Assembly: GCF_022808175.1 (NCBI RefSeq)
Contig: NZ_JALGBX010000004.1
Location: forward strand, 145,446 to 209,445
DNA length: 64,000 bases
Origin: Streptomyces sp. AP-93
GTDB lineage: Bacteria > Actinomycetota > Actinomycetes > Streptomycetales > Streptomycetaceae
Direction: 5' to 3'
Below, piece by piece: positions 16,056 through 23,295 of this stretch. Made by a program: the position numbers and the translations under genes. The notes beneath the pieces were generated by a model. The model worked only from the letters and a program-made list of their open reading frames with translations, was not told where the DNA came from and ran no database searches. Position 1 is the first letter of the stretch; each line of letters starts with the position of its first letter.

Positions 16056-17570
16056 TCAGTCGAGCATGCGCCGCATGACCCACACCGGCAGCGCCGGGTT
16101 CCGGGCCGCCGCCCCCGCCGTCTCCTCGTCGCCGAGGAGCGCGACCAGCGCGGGCACCGGAAGCCGCGGATGTTCCGCGGCTTCCCGGCGTACCAATGGG
16201 GACGGGTCGCCGAGCAGCCGCCGCGCCGACTCCCCGGACAGCCGGGGGTCGGTCGCCGCCCGGGCCCGAACCTCCTCGTCCTCGTCCCGGCTGAAGCGTT
16301 CCACCAGCTCCGCCGTGGAGTGCGGGTCGTCCAGTGCGAGCTGACGCAGCCGCCGGTCAGGGTCTTCGGCGTAGCGGAGCAGGTCGCGGCCGGGGAAGTT
16401 CGGATGGCCGTAGGGGCGGTTCGGCGTGGACAGGCTGCCGGTCCACCAGGTGAAGACCTCCAGCAGCATGTCCGCCGGGGCGTCGTCGCAGCGCTCCGCG
16501 AGGAACAGCCGCACGGTCCGGTCCTCGTCCCGGGCCAGCCGCTCCACGACATCGGCCGGCAGCCGCCGGGCCATCGCCACGCTGCTGCGCAGCACCGGGT
16601 GCACGGAGCCGGCGAGCCGCCGCAGCGCCTCGGGATCGCCGTGCAGGGCCGTCACCCACGGAGCGGGGCGGCGCATGCCGTCCAGTTCCAGGCCGGGCAG
16701 GAACTCCGCCCGCTGCTCCTCCGTCAGCTCGGGCCGCAGTGATACGGCGAGTCGTACGGAGTGTTCGGGATCGGCGGCGAGCGCGGCGACCTGATCGGGT
16801 TCCAGGTACGGGTTCTCCGCGAGGAACCTCCGCCAGGTGGGGTCCGGGCTCCCGGTCAGGCGCAGCACGAGGTCCCGGTCCAGCCGCCGGGTCTCCACGA
16901 GGTCGTACGTCGCCCTCACCCGGTCGAAGAGCTCGCACGTGACCGGGATCTCCTCGTGCCGGGCCAGCGCGACCGCCGTCCGCACCGCTTCGGCGGGGTC
17001 CTCGGCGAGTCGCTCCCGGATCCCGTCGTCGAGACGCGCCCAGGCCGCCTCGGCCGCCGCCGCGCGCACGGTGGCCGCCGGGTCTGCGGCCAGGGCCCGG
17101 AGCAGCCGCTCCGGCATGCCGGGCAGGCTCGCGGCGTCCGCCCGGGCCGCGTCGGAGCGGGCCGCGGCCAGCGCTTCGTACACGTCCTCCGTCAACAGGC
17201 CCCCGGCGGCGTCCGCCCAGTACGCCAACTGGTAGCGGCGCCGGTCGGCCGGTTCTCCCCGCACGAGCCGGGACCACTGTTCGGTGGTCAGCGCGACACA
17301 GGTCCGGGTGCCGGTCCTGGAGAACGCAAGCGTGACGCCCCGATGCTCGGCCAGGCTGCCGCGCACGTTCCAGTCCGGGTGCGCGATCGCCGCCTCCACC
17401 ACCGCCTGCGGCAGGTCGGCCCGGTACAGGAGCTGGTCACTGATGCCGAGCATCGCCACCAGGATCCCGTCGGGCGCGGCACGGTTCATGCTCAGGCCCT
17501 CCAGGCGCTCCTGGCGCAGGCGCCGGCCCACCGCCTCCCCGAACTCCAGCCCGTCCCAGCCCGCCGTCAC
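16056..17570 (-). CDS. Leucine-rich-repeat variant (LRV/HEAT-like) repeat protein
   Basis: Protein of about 504 residues built mostly of LRV-type alpha-solenoid repeats, recognisable as recurring units of the form LAxDPxxxVRxAVA, LAEDPAEAVRTAVAL, LAADPEHSVRLAVSL and LLGDPSPLVRREAAEHP. No catalytic motif was seen; such proteins usually bind other proteins, sometimes with an Fe-S cluster, but no Cys cluster is present here. GTG at 17570 lies four bases after the stop of btuD and has GGGGT upstream. An in-frame ATG at 17594 overlaps btuD and has a GGAGG that is too close to serve it. The gene is the last member of the cobalamin-riboswitch operon by position, so co-expression with B12 uptake is likely. 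A role in B12 use is speculation. Confidence 0.75.
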   Translation of the reverse strand: MTAGWDGLEFGEAVGRRLRQERLEGLSMNRAAPDGILVAMLGISDQLLYRADLPQAVVEAAIAHPDWNVRGSLAEHRGVTLAFSRTGTRTCVALTTEQWSRLVRGEPADRRRYQLAYWADAAGGLLTEDVYEALAAARSDAARADAASLPGMPERLLRALAADPAATVRAAAAEAAWARLDDGIRERLAEDPAEAVRTAVALARHEEIPVTCELFDRVRATYDLVETRRLDRDLVLRLTGSPDPTWRRFLAENPYLEPDQVAALAADPEHSVRLAVSLRPELTEEQRAEFLPGLELDGMRRPAPWVTALHGDPEALRRLAGSVHPVLRSSVAMARRLPADVVERLARDEDRTVRLFLAERCDDAPADMLLEVFTWWTGSLSTPNRPYGHPNFPGRDLLRYAEDPDRRLRQLALDDPHSTAELVERFSRDEDEEVRARAATDPRLSGESARRLLGDPSPLVRREAAEHPRLPVPALVALLGDEETAGAAARNPALPVWVMRRMLD

Positions 17571-17574
17571 GCCA

Positions 17575-18372
17575 CTACCCCGTTCGCTCCCCATCCTCCG
17601 GAAGGTAGACGATGTTGGGCACGCCCGTCGTCGGGTGGGTGCCGATGCGGGTGCGGACCCCGTAGACCTCGGCCAGCAAGGACTCCGTCAGCACCTGGGC
17701 CGGGGTGCCCGAGGCGGCCACCCGGCCGCCCGCCAGGACGTACAGGCGGTCGCAGTACATCGCCGCCAGGTTGAGGTCGTGCAGGACCAGCAGCGCGGTG
17801 GCGGGCAGGGCGCGGACCAGGCCGAGGATCTCCAGTTGGTAGCGGATGTCCAGGTGGTTGGTCGGTTCGTCCAGGGCGAGCAGGCCGGGGTCCTGGACGA
17901 GGGCGCGGGCCACCAGGGCGCGCTGGCGCTCGCCGCCCGAGAGCCCGTCGAAGCGGCGGCCGGCGAGGGCGCCCGCGCCGACGGTGTCCAGGGCCTGCGT
18001 GACGCGGCGTACGTCGTCGGGTCCGTCCTGCTCCCAGAACCGTTTGTGCGGGCTGCGCCCCATGGCCACCACCTCGCGCACGGTCAGCCCGAAGGTGCCG
18101 GCCGCGTCCTGGGGCACCACCGCCACCCGCCGGGCACGGTCCTTGACGCCCAGCGAGGCCGCGTCCACACCGTCCAGCAGGACACGCCCGCCGGTCGGGC
18201 GCAGGGTGCCGTAGACGCAGCGCAGCAGTGTCGTCTTGCCGCTGCCGTTGGGGCCGACGACTCCGACCGTCTCGCCGGGGCGGGCGGTGAGGTCGATCCC
18301 GTGCAGAAGCGGCTGCCCGTCGATCTCGTAACGCACGGCCTCGACGGCGAGTTCCGTTGCCCCGGCCGTCAT
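17575..18372 (-). CDS. btuD: Cobalamin/heme-type ABC importer ATP-binding protein
   Basis: ATPase subunit (265 residues) of a type-II ABC importer of the BtuD/FecE family, acting at the inner face of the membrane with the permease at 18369. Motifs in order: Walker A GPNGSGKT at 40-47, Q-loop in VVPQDAAG, signature LSGGERQR from 144, Walker B LLALDEP ending at 170, and the switch His in LVLHDLN. The ATG overlaps the permease stop by ATGA, so the genes are coupled. By domain alone it could serve siderophore, heme or B12 uptake; the cobalamin riboswitch in the operon leader favours vitamin B12. Followed four bases later by the LRV gene. Confidence 0.88.
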   Translation of the reverse strand: MTAGATELAVEAVRYEIDGQPLLHGIDLTARPGETVGVVGPNGSGKTTLLRCVYGTLRPTGGRVLLDGVDAASLGVKDRARRVAVVPQDAAGTFGLTVREVVAMGRSPHKRFWEQDGPDDVRRVTQALDTVGAGALAGRRFDGLSGGERQRALVARALVQDPGLLALDEPTNHLDIRYQLEILGLVRALPATALLVLHDLNLAAMYCDRLYVLAGGRVAASGTPAQVLTESLLAEVYGVRTRIGTHPTTGVPNIVYLPEDGERTG

Positions 18373-19424
18373 CCCACGACCCCTTCGGTACGGGTGGACC
18401 TGCGCAGCATCCACAGGAAGAACGGCCCGCCGACGAGCGCCGTGACCACGCCCACGGGGATCTCCTCCGGCGCGGCGGCGGTACGGGCGATCAGGTCGGC
18501 CAGGGTCAGGAACACCGCCCCGCCCAGCGCGGCCACGGGCAGCAGCGCCCGGTGCCCGGCGCCGACGACCATCCGGGCGGCGTGCGGCACCATCAGCCCC
18601 ACGAAGCCGATCGCCCCGCTGTAGGCCACCAGTACGCCGATGACGAGCGAGGTGAGGACGAACACGGCGGCCCGGAACCGGCTCGTGTCCAGGCCGAGCG
18701 TCTGGGCGCCCTCCTCCCCCGCGAGCAGCAGGTCGAGCGGCCGGGCCAGGGCGACGAGCAGCCCGGTGCCCAGGAGCAGGGCCCCTGCGGGCAGGGCCAG
18801 TTCGCCCCAGCGGGCCCCGCCGAGCCCGCCGAGGGTCCAGAAGAGCACGCTGCGGATCTGGTCCGGATGGGCGGCCAGCACCAGGATCAGGCTGGTCAGG
18901 GCGGACAGCACGTACTGGACGGCGACTCCGGCGAGGATCAGCCGGCCGGTGGTCATGGCGCCGCCGCGCCGGGCCATCGCGTAGACGGCGACGAGTGCGC
19001 CCATCGACCCGGCGAACGCGGCGAGCGGTATCGCGGCGCCGCCCGCGAAGCCGAGGAACCCGGCGCCGAAGACGATCACCAGCACGGCTCCGGCGGAGGC
19101 CCCGGAGGAGGCTCCGAGCAGGAACGGGTCGGCGAGCGGATTGCGCACGAGGGCCTGGAGCACGGTTCCCGCGACGGCGAGTCCCGCGCCGACGACGGCC
19201 CCGAGCAGGACGCGCGGCATCCGGACGTCCCACACGATCGCCCCGAAGGCGCCTGCTCCCCCGCCGGGTCGCGGCCCCGCGAGCACGATGTCGAGCACCT
19301 GGCCCGGAGGGATCCGTACCGGTCCCAGGGCCAGCCCCGCCAGGGCCGACGCGGCCAGCGCGGCGGCGAGCAGGGCCAGTACGACCGGCGTACGGGTGAA
19401 CGCGCGGGCGGCCCGGAGGCTCAC
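18369..19424 (-). CDS. btuC: FecCD/BtuC-type ABC importer permease
   Basis: Integral membrane permease of 351 residues, FecCD family, with about ten hydrophobic helices. Recognisable pieces: VRIPPGQVLDIVLAG, RMPRVLLGAVVGAGLAVAG, VLQALVRNPLADPFLLGASSG (family signature), FWTLGGLGGARW, LLAGEEGAQTLGLD (the loop contacting the ATPase), YSGAIGFVGLMVPHAARM and the terminal PEEIPVGVVTALVGGPFFLWML. The GTG start overlaps the TGA of the substrate-binding gene (GTGA). It forms the channel for cobalamin together with btuF and btuD. Siderophore transport is the alternative on family grounds, but the leader riboswitch argues for cobalamin. Confidence 0.9.
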   Translation of the reverse strand: MSLRAARAFTRTPVVLALLAAALAASALAGLALGPVRIPPGQVLDIVLAGPRPGGGAGAFGAIVWDVRMPRVLLGAVVGAGLAVAGTVLQALVRNPLADPFLLGASSGASAGAVLVIVFGAGFLGFAGGAAIPLAAFAGSMGALVAVYAMARRGGAMTTGRLILAGVAVQYVLSALTSLILVLAAHPDQIRSVLFWTLGGLGGARWGELALPAGALLLGTGLLVALARPLDLLLAGEEGAQTLGLDTSRFRAAVFVLTSLVIGVLVAYSGAIGFVGLMVPHAARMVVGAGHRALLPVAALGGAVFLTLADLIARTAAAPEEIPVGVVTALVGGPFFLWMLRRSTRTEGVVG

Positions 19425-20410
19425 GCGGCGTCGGGGTGGAGCTGGCCGCCCAGCGATTCGACGGCGTCGGCGACGCGTACGCCGAGCACGGCGGAGGACA
19501 GCGGCAGCACGACGAACCGCCGGTTCTTGATCGCGGGTACCTGGGCCAGCGCCGGATCGTTCAACAGGCGCTGCTTCTTGGCTTCGACGGTGGTGCCGCC
19601 GTAGTCGTAGATGAGGACGACCTCGGGCCCCCGCTCGATGACCTTCTCCCACGACACGTCGCCGAAGGTGTCGTCGAGGTCGGCGAACACGTTCGTCCCG
19701 CCCGCCAGCGCGACGATCTCGTTGCCGATGCCCTTGCCGCCCGAGGTGAAGGCCGATGCCTCGCCCGAGTCGTAGACGAAGACGGCGGGCTTGGCCTTGT
19801 CCTTCACGCGTGCGCTGACGGCTTCGATGCGGCGCTGTTCGTCCGCGAGGAGCCGCTCGCCGCGCTCGGGCACGCCGAAGGTCCGTGCCACCTCGGTGAT
19901 TTCGGTCCTGAGCTGGTCGAGGCCGACTTTGCCCTCGGTACAGTACTCCACGCTGAGGCGGGAGTTGATGCCGGACTTCGCGAGTGCCTCGCGGTCGCGG
20001 CCCTGTGCCTTGTCGAAGGCGCTGGAGTAACCCCCGTACACGAAGTCGGGGTTGGCGCCGAGGAGGATCTCCTTGGCGGGGTACTCCTTCGCCAGCACCT
20101 TGATCTTGTCGTACGCGGGCCGGTACGCGGGCAGCACGGCGTCGTCCAGGTAGGCCGTCCCGACCGTCTTCCCCTCCAGCCCGAGGGCCAGGAGGATCTC
20201 GGTGGCGTGCTGGTTCATGGCGACCGCACGCTGAGGCGGCGCCTGATAGGTGCTGGTGACACCGCAGTTGGTGACCGTGTACGGGAAGCCGGGCGCGGCT
20301 CCCGCCGCCTTCGCGTCCTGCGGTCCGGGAGATCCCCCGCACGCGGCCAGCGGTATCAGGAGGGGGACGGGCAGGAGCGCGCGCAGCAGCGCACGGGAGT
20401 ACGAAGACAT
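19421..20410 (-). CDS. btuF: Cobalamin ABC importer substrate-binding lipoprotein
   Basis: Solute-binding lipoprotein of 329 residues, FecB/BtuF family, held outside the membrane. The start MSSYSRALLR follows a GGAGAGG site; the lipobox ends at Cys24 (PLAAC). The two-lobe binding fold shows PPQRAVAMNQHATEILLALG, GANPDFVYGGYSSAFD, AVFVYDSGEASAFTSGG, VALAGGTNVFADL, GPEVVLIYDYGG and RFVVLPLSSAVLGVRV. It is the first gene of the operon and lies about 60 bp downstream of the riboswitch, so B12 should repress it. Siderophore or heme binding cannot be excluded from the protein alone. Confidence 0.9.
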   Translation of the reverse strand: MSSYSRALLRALLPVPLLIPLAACGGSPGPQDAKAAGAAPGFPYTVTNCGVTSTYQAPPQRAVAMNQHATEILLALGLEGKTVGTAYLDDAVLPAYRPAYDKIKVLAKEYPAKEILLGANPDFVYGGYSSAFDKAQGRDREALAKSGINSRLSVEYCTEGKVGLDQLRTEITEVARTFGVPERGERLLADEQRRIEAVSARVKDKAKPAVFVYDSGEASAFTSGGKGIGNEIVALAGGTNVFADLDDTFGDVSWEKVIERGPEVVLIYDYGGTTVEAKKQRLLNDPALAQVPAIKNRRFVVLPLSSAVLGVRVADAVESLGGQLHPDAA

Positions 20411-20468
20411 GGCGAAGCCTCTCCGGGGGATCCGCGTCCCCTGGTCGAACCGAAAAGGCGGTGCGTCA

Positions 20469-20583
20469 GTGTCTGACTCCCGGGTCCCCTCGCGGGGGCG
20501 TCCGGTCACAGTGGCGGGACCGCACCGGATTCGCACCGGTTTCCTGTCCTGCACCGCCTGGATAACCCGGCCAGTCTGCCAGA
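20469..20583 (-). ncRNA. Cobalamin (AdoCbl) riboswitch
   Basis: Read on the minus strand, the leader contains the highly conserved cobalamin-riboswitch core: an AGGAAACCGGTGCGAATCC-like segment, then GCGGTCCCGCCACTGT. This is followed by a G/C-rich variable stem and a closing GTCAGAC element. The B12-box half (GCCACTG) and the upstream GGTGCGAATCC are both intact. It sits directly before btuF in the correct orientation. By family knowledge, adenosylcobalamin binding lowers expression of the downstream importer genes. The upstream XRE gene ends only about ten bases before it, so its promoter probably lies inside that gene or the two are co-transcribed. Confidence 0.93.
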
Positions 20584-20593
20584 AGGCGGGGCG

Positions 20594-21634
20594 TCAGCGT
20601 CCCGGACGCCCCGTGCCGGCCGCCCGGGACGCCCGCGGCGCCCGGGACGCGAGGGTCCGCAGCGCCTCGTCGGAGGGTGATCCCGGCTCGGCCGTGTAGA
20701 GGTAGAGGGTCTGGTCGGGGTCGTCCGGGAAGGTGAGGGACTCGTACTCCAGGGCCAGTTCGCCGACGGCGGGGTGCCGGAAGCGCTTGGTGCCGTGGGT
20801 GTGCTCGAGCACGTCGTGCCCGGCCCACCAGCGCCGGAAGTCCCCGTCGAACGCGGCCAGTTCATCGACGAGGGGCCTCATCCCCGGATCGTACGGGTGC
20901 CTGCCCGCGTAGAACCGCAGCGCGGCGACGGCTCCGCGCGCGGCGCTCTCCCAGTCGGCGAAGAGCGTGCGGGCGGCGGGATCCAGGAAGAGGAACCGGG
21001 CCAGATTGCGGCGGCGTTGATCCGGTGTGCCCAACACCACTGCGCCCGAACCCGCCGTGCCCGACGCCACCGCCTCCGGCACCGCCGTGCCCGAACCCAC
21101 CGTGCCCGGCACCGCCACCTCTGGCACCACCGTGCCGAAGCCGGCGTAGAGGGCCTCCGCGAGCCGGTTCGCGGCCAGGACGTCGAGCCGGCGCCCCATG
21201 ATCATCGCCGGGGTGCCGTCGTCCAGGGCGTCCAGTACCCGGCAGAGGCCCGCCCGGACCCGCTGCGGGCCGGCGGTCTCCACGGGGCCGGGGGCGCCGG
21301 CCGCCGTGTCGGTGGCCCGCCCGGGCCCGGGGGCCCGCTGCGGCCGGGCCAGGTCGAAGAGGTGGGACCGCTCGGTGGCATCGAGCCGCAGCGCCCGGGC
21401 CACGGCGTCGAGGACCTCGGCGGACACGTGCAGGGTGCGCCCCTGCTCCAGCCGGGTGTAGTAGTCCACGCTGACCCCAGCGAGCTGCGCGACCTCCTCG
21501 CGCCGCAGCCCGGGCACGCGGCGCCTTCCCGGATGAGCGGCGACGCCCACCTCCTCGGGACCGATCCGGGCGCGGCGGGAACGCAGGAAGTCCCGCAGGT
21601 CGGACTGGGGCACGCGCCCGGCGGTGGCGGTCAT
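20594..21634 (-). CDS. XRE-family regulator with MmyB-like ligand-binding domain
   Basis: Transcription regulator of 346 residues. An N-terminal XRE helix-turn-helix (about residues 8-85: LRDFLRSRRARIGPEEVG, GLRREEVAQLAGVSVDYYTRLEQGR, LDAVARALRLDATERSHLFDLA) is followed by a MmyB-like PAS-type domain (LDVLAANRLAEALYAGF, RNLARFLFLDPAARTLFADWE, ALRFYAGRHPYDP, RRWWAGHDV, GTKRFRHPAVGELALEYE, LYLYTAEPGSPS). Between them, near residues 168-206, an expanded Val/Pro/Gly/Thr/Ala repeat, encoded by degenerate 18-24 bp tandem repeats, interrupts the ligand domain. The start has a run of Gs as ribosome-binding site. Regulators of this class often control an adjacent divergent dehydrogenase; none is present here, so the target is unknown. 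Confidence 0.88.
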   Translation of the reverse strand: MTATAGRVPQSDLRDFLRSRRARIGPEEVGVAAHPGRRRVPGLRREEVAQLAGVSVDYYTRLEQGRTLHVSAEVLDAVARALRLDATERSHLFDLARPQRAPGPGRATDTAAGAPGPVETAGPQRVRAGLCRVLDALDDGTPAMIMGRRLDVLAANRLAEALYAGFGTVVPEVAVPGTVGSGTAVPEAVASGTAGSGAVVLGTPDQRRRNLARFLFLDPAARTLFADWESAARGAVAALRFYAGRHPYDPGMRPLVDELAAFDGDFRRWWAGHDVLEHTHGTKRFRHPAVGELALEYESLTFPDDPDQTLYLYTAEPGSPSDEALRTLASRAPRASRAAGTGRPGR

Positions 21635-21646
21635 CCCCCCAGGCTA

Positions 21647-21713
21647 GGCCCTGTCGTCACACTCCCGTCTGCCTCGCCCTTCGGGCGACGACGGGAGTGT
21701 GACGACAGGCCCT
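21647..21713. repeat. Long palindrome, copy B (family with 5930-5986)
   Basis: Perfect 20-bp arms (21650-21669 with 21690-21709) around a 20-base loop that itself contains TCGCCCTTCGGGCGA. Sequence and architecture match copy A. Here it lies just upstream of the XRE start and not at a gene end, so terminator function alone does not explain its location. Confidence 0.9.
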
Positions 21714-21734
21714 GGCCATCTCTTCCGGATCTTG

Positions 21735-21822
21735 CCCGGCCCGCGCCGCCCGGCAAGGTCCGAAAGGGCGCCTGTCGCCACGGTCCGGAAGGGCGCCCGC
21801 AAGGTCCGGAAGGGCCGGCCCG
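21735..21822. repeat. Short tandem repeats of GGTCCGGAAGGGC type
   Basis: Three imperfect copies of AAGGTCCGGAAGGGCGCC spaced about 25-30 bp apart lie between palindrome copy B and the lipoprotein gene. Function unknown. They may be operator half-sites or simple repeat expansion. Confidence 0.5.
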
Positions 21823-21897
21823 GGCGCTTCGGGATGCCGTGTCGCAGCCCCGTCACAGCGGCCCCCGTAGGTGCCGGACCCGGGCTTCCATGGCCCG

Positions 21898-22356
21898 ATG
21901 CGCAGACACCACGTGATCATCGCCCTCACCGGCGCCGGACTCCTCGCCCTCACGGGGTGCGGCAGCGACTCCGACGCGCCGGCTCCCGGCAAGACCTCCG
22001 GCCCGGCCCCGGCCTCGACCGTGCCGAGCGCCGATCCGAGCAGCAGGCCCAGCGCCGATCCGAGTGCGGCCCGTCCCGACAGCGGCCTCCCGCCGAGCCC
22101 CGCACCCGCGCAGCGCGCCGCCTACCCGGCCGCGCTGAACCCGATCGACCCCGAGATCGTCAACGGCAAGGACGACAAGGCCGTCTCGCGCGGCCTCGAC
22201 CAGTGCCAGTCGATGAAGGGCGGGAAGGACCCGGCCAAGCGAGTGGCCGGTGCGAACCAGCGCTTCATCGAACCCAACCACCCCGAGGGCTTCGGCCCCG
22301 TCAAGTCCGCCCTGATCGTCGCGGCCGTCCAGGCCAACCTCTGCCCGGCCTACTGA
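21898..22356 (+). CDS. Small secreted lipoprotein, uncharacterised
   Basis: Predicted lipoprotein of 152 residues. The N-terminus MRRHHVIIALTGAGLLALTGCG has a clear lipobox at Cys21, followed by a Pro/Ser/Asp-rich linker of about 50 residues. The C-terminal 70 residues form a small domain with two cysteines (GLDQCQSMKGG and VQANLCPAY) that could form a disulfide; the pattern is reminiscent of DUF732-like exported domains. No enzymatic motif. No Shine-Dalgarno is visible before the ATG; a GTG at 21871 is an alternative start, but it would bury the signal peptide behind nine residues. Function unknown. Confidence 0.75.
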   Translation: MRRHHVIIALTGAGLLALTGCGSDSDAPAPGKTSGPAPASTVPSADPSSRPSADPSAARPDSGLPPSPAPAQRAAYPAALNPIDPEIVNGKDDKAVSRGLDQCQSMKGGKDPAKRVAGANQRFIEPNHPEGFGPVKSALIVAAVQANLCPAY

Positions 22357-22397
22357 GTCCCTCCGAGCGTGAGGGCAGGGCCGGCCCGGCCGGCGCC

Positions 22398-22564
22398 TCA
22401 TGCCGCCCCGTCCTCGGCGGTGGCCAGGGTGGTGAGTTCGCCATCGGACGGGCGCAGGCAGCCGGCGGCGACGTTCTCGCCGAGGTGGCTTCTGCACGCA
22501 GACCCACCGGCGCGATGCCCTGCGCCTCGGCGAGCTGGTGAGGGCGGACGTTGGACAGGCCCAG
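22398..22564 (-). pseudogene. Aldo/keto reductase remnant
   Basis: Translation on the minus strand gives LGLSNVRPHQLAEAQGIAPV. After an internal deletion and a change of frame it continues HLGENVAAGCLRPSDGELTT and a TGA stop at 22398. Both pieces align with the intact aldo/keto reductase at 30439 (LGVSNVRPDHLAEARAIAPV and HLAENVAAGALRLSAGE). About 110 intervening codons and the whole N-terminal half are missing. The remnant directly abuts the acetyltransferase stop at 22566. Confidence 0.8.
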
Positions 22565-22565
22565 G

Positions 22566-23075
22566 CTAAGGCATGCCCGAATCCGATGCGCCTTTCCCGG
22601 TCTTGAAGGTGCGGAACCCGCGGCGGTGGTAGTTGGGCAGCGCGTTGGGGTTGTCGGCCGACGAGGTGTGCAGCCATACCCGGCGCACGCCCGGCACCAG
22701 TTTCCAGCCCTGCCGGATCGCGAGCGTCAGCGCATGACCGCCGAGCCCCTTCCCGGTGAACTCCGGCAGGAGCCCGAAGGTCCTGATCTCGACGTCGGCG
22801 CCCGGGTGGAGGTCGTAGCAGACCATGCCGGCGGGCTCGTCCGCCAAGGTGAGCAGCCAGCACGTCCGGTCCGGATGCGCGGCGAACCATGCCTGCCACT
22901 CCTCGGGGCCTCGGCGGGCGCTGCGCCACTGGTACGGCGCGCCGATCCTGGCCATCAGGCCGGGAACCGGCGACAGGTCCTCGCCAACGGCGACGAGCTC
23001 CAGTCCCGGGACCGGAGCACCGGGAACGAGCTGACTCGGGTCGGTCATCTCCACATACGTCACGGTCTTCGCCAC
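22566..23075 (-). CDS. GNAT-family N-acetyltransferase
   Basis: Acetyl-CoA-dependent N-acetyltransferase of about 169 residues; acceptor unknown. The acetyl-CoA loop is TFGLLPEFTGKGLGGHALTL-like (Q/RxxGxG/A pattern as FTGKGLGG), preceded by VEIRTFGL and followed by VRRVWLHTSSADNPNALPNY and RRGFRTFKTG, the typical end of the fold. GTG at 23075 (MAKTVTYVEMTDPS) is chosen. The frame is open further upstream, but that part runs through the tRNA terminator. Its 5' end faces the tRNA-Trp terminator, so it has its own promoter or reads through from the tRNA. Confidence 0.85.
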   Translation of the reverse strand: MAKTVTYVEMTDPSQLVPGAPVPGLELVAVGEDLSPVPGLMARIGAPYQWRSARRGPEEWQAWFAAHPDRTCWLLTLADEPAGMVCYDLHPGADVEIRTFGLLPEFTGKGLGGHALTLAIRQGWKLVPGVRRVWLHTSSADNPNALPNYHRRGFRTFKTGKGASDSGMP

Positions 23076-23105
23076 CCGAGGAAGGCTACGCCCCGGGGGC
23101 AAGCG

Positions 23106-23143
23106 AAAAGGGACTCCGGGAGAGTTCTCCCGGAGTCCCTTTT
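23106..23143 (-). terminator. Strong intrinsic terminator downstream of tRNA-Trp
   Basis: Perfect 18-bp inverted repeat (23106-23123 with 23126-23143) with a two-base loop and AAAA/TTTT ends, located 23 bases past the 3' end of tRNA-Trp. The T-ended arm gives a U-run in either direction. It probably also insulates the acetyltransferase gene. Confidence 0.9.
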
Positions 23144-23165
23144 CAGTGAAGTACCTGGTCACGTT

Positions 23166-23241
23166 TGGCAGGGGTGGCAGGGCTCGAACCTACGACAACC
23201 GGTTTTGGAGACCGGTGCTCTACCAACTGAGCTACACCCCT
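23166..23241 (-). tRNA. tRNA-Trp (CCA anticodon)
   Basis: The minus-strand sequence begins AGGGGTGTAGCTCAGTTGG, has anticodon stem-loop CCGGTCTCCAAAACCGG with anticodon CCA, a TΨC arm GGTTCGAGCCC and ends GCCA with the CCA encoded. It is 76 nt long, with a seven-pair acceptor stem (AGGGGTG/CACCCCT). It is followed by a perfect hairpin terminator. In streptomycetes I recall the tRNA-Trp gene next to secE-nusG; here it lies alone between an acetyltransferase and an ankyrin gene. Confidence 0.97.
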
Positions 23242-23295
23242 TCGGTGAGACCAACCATGTCACGGCGCACGCCGAAGATCCACTGAATTCGGGGA

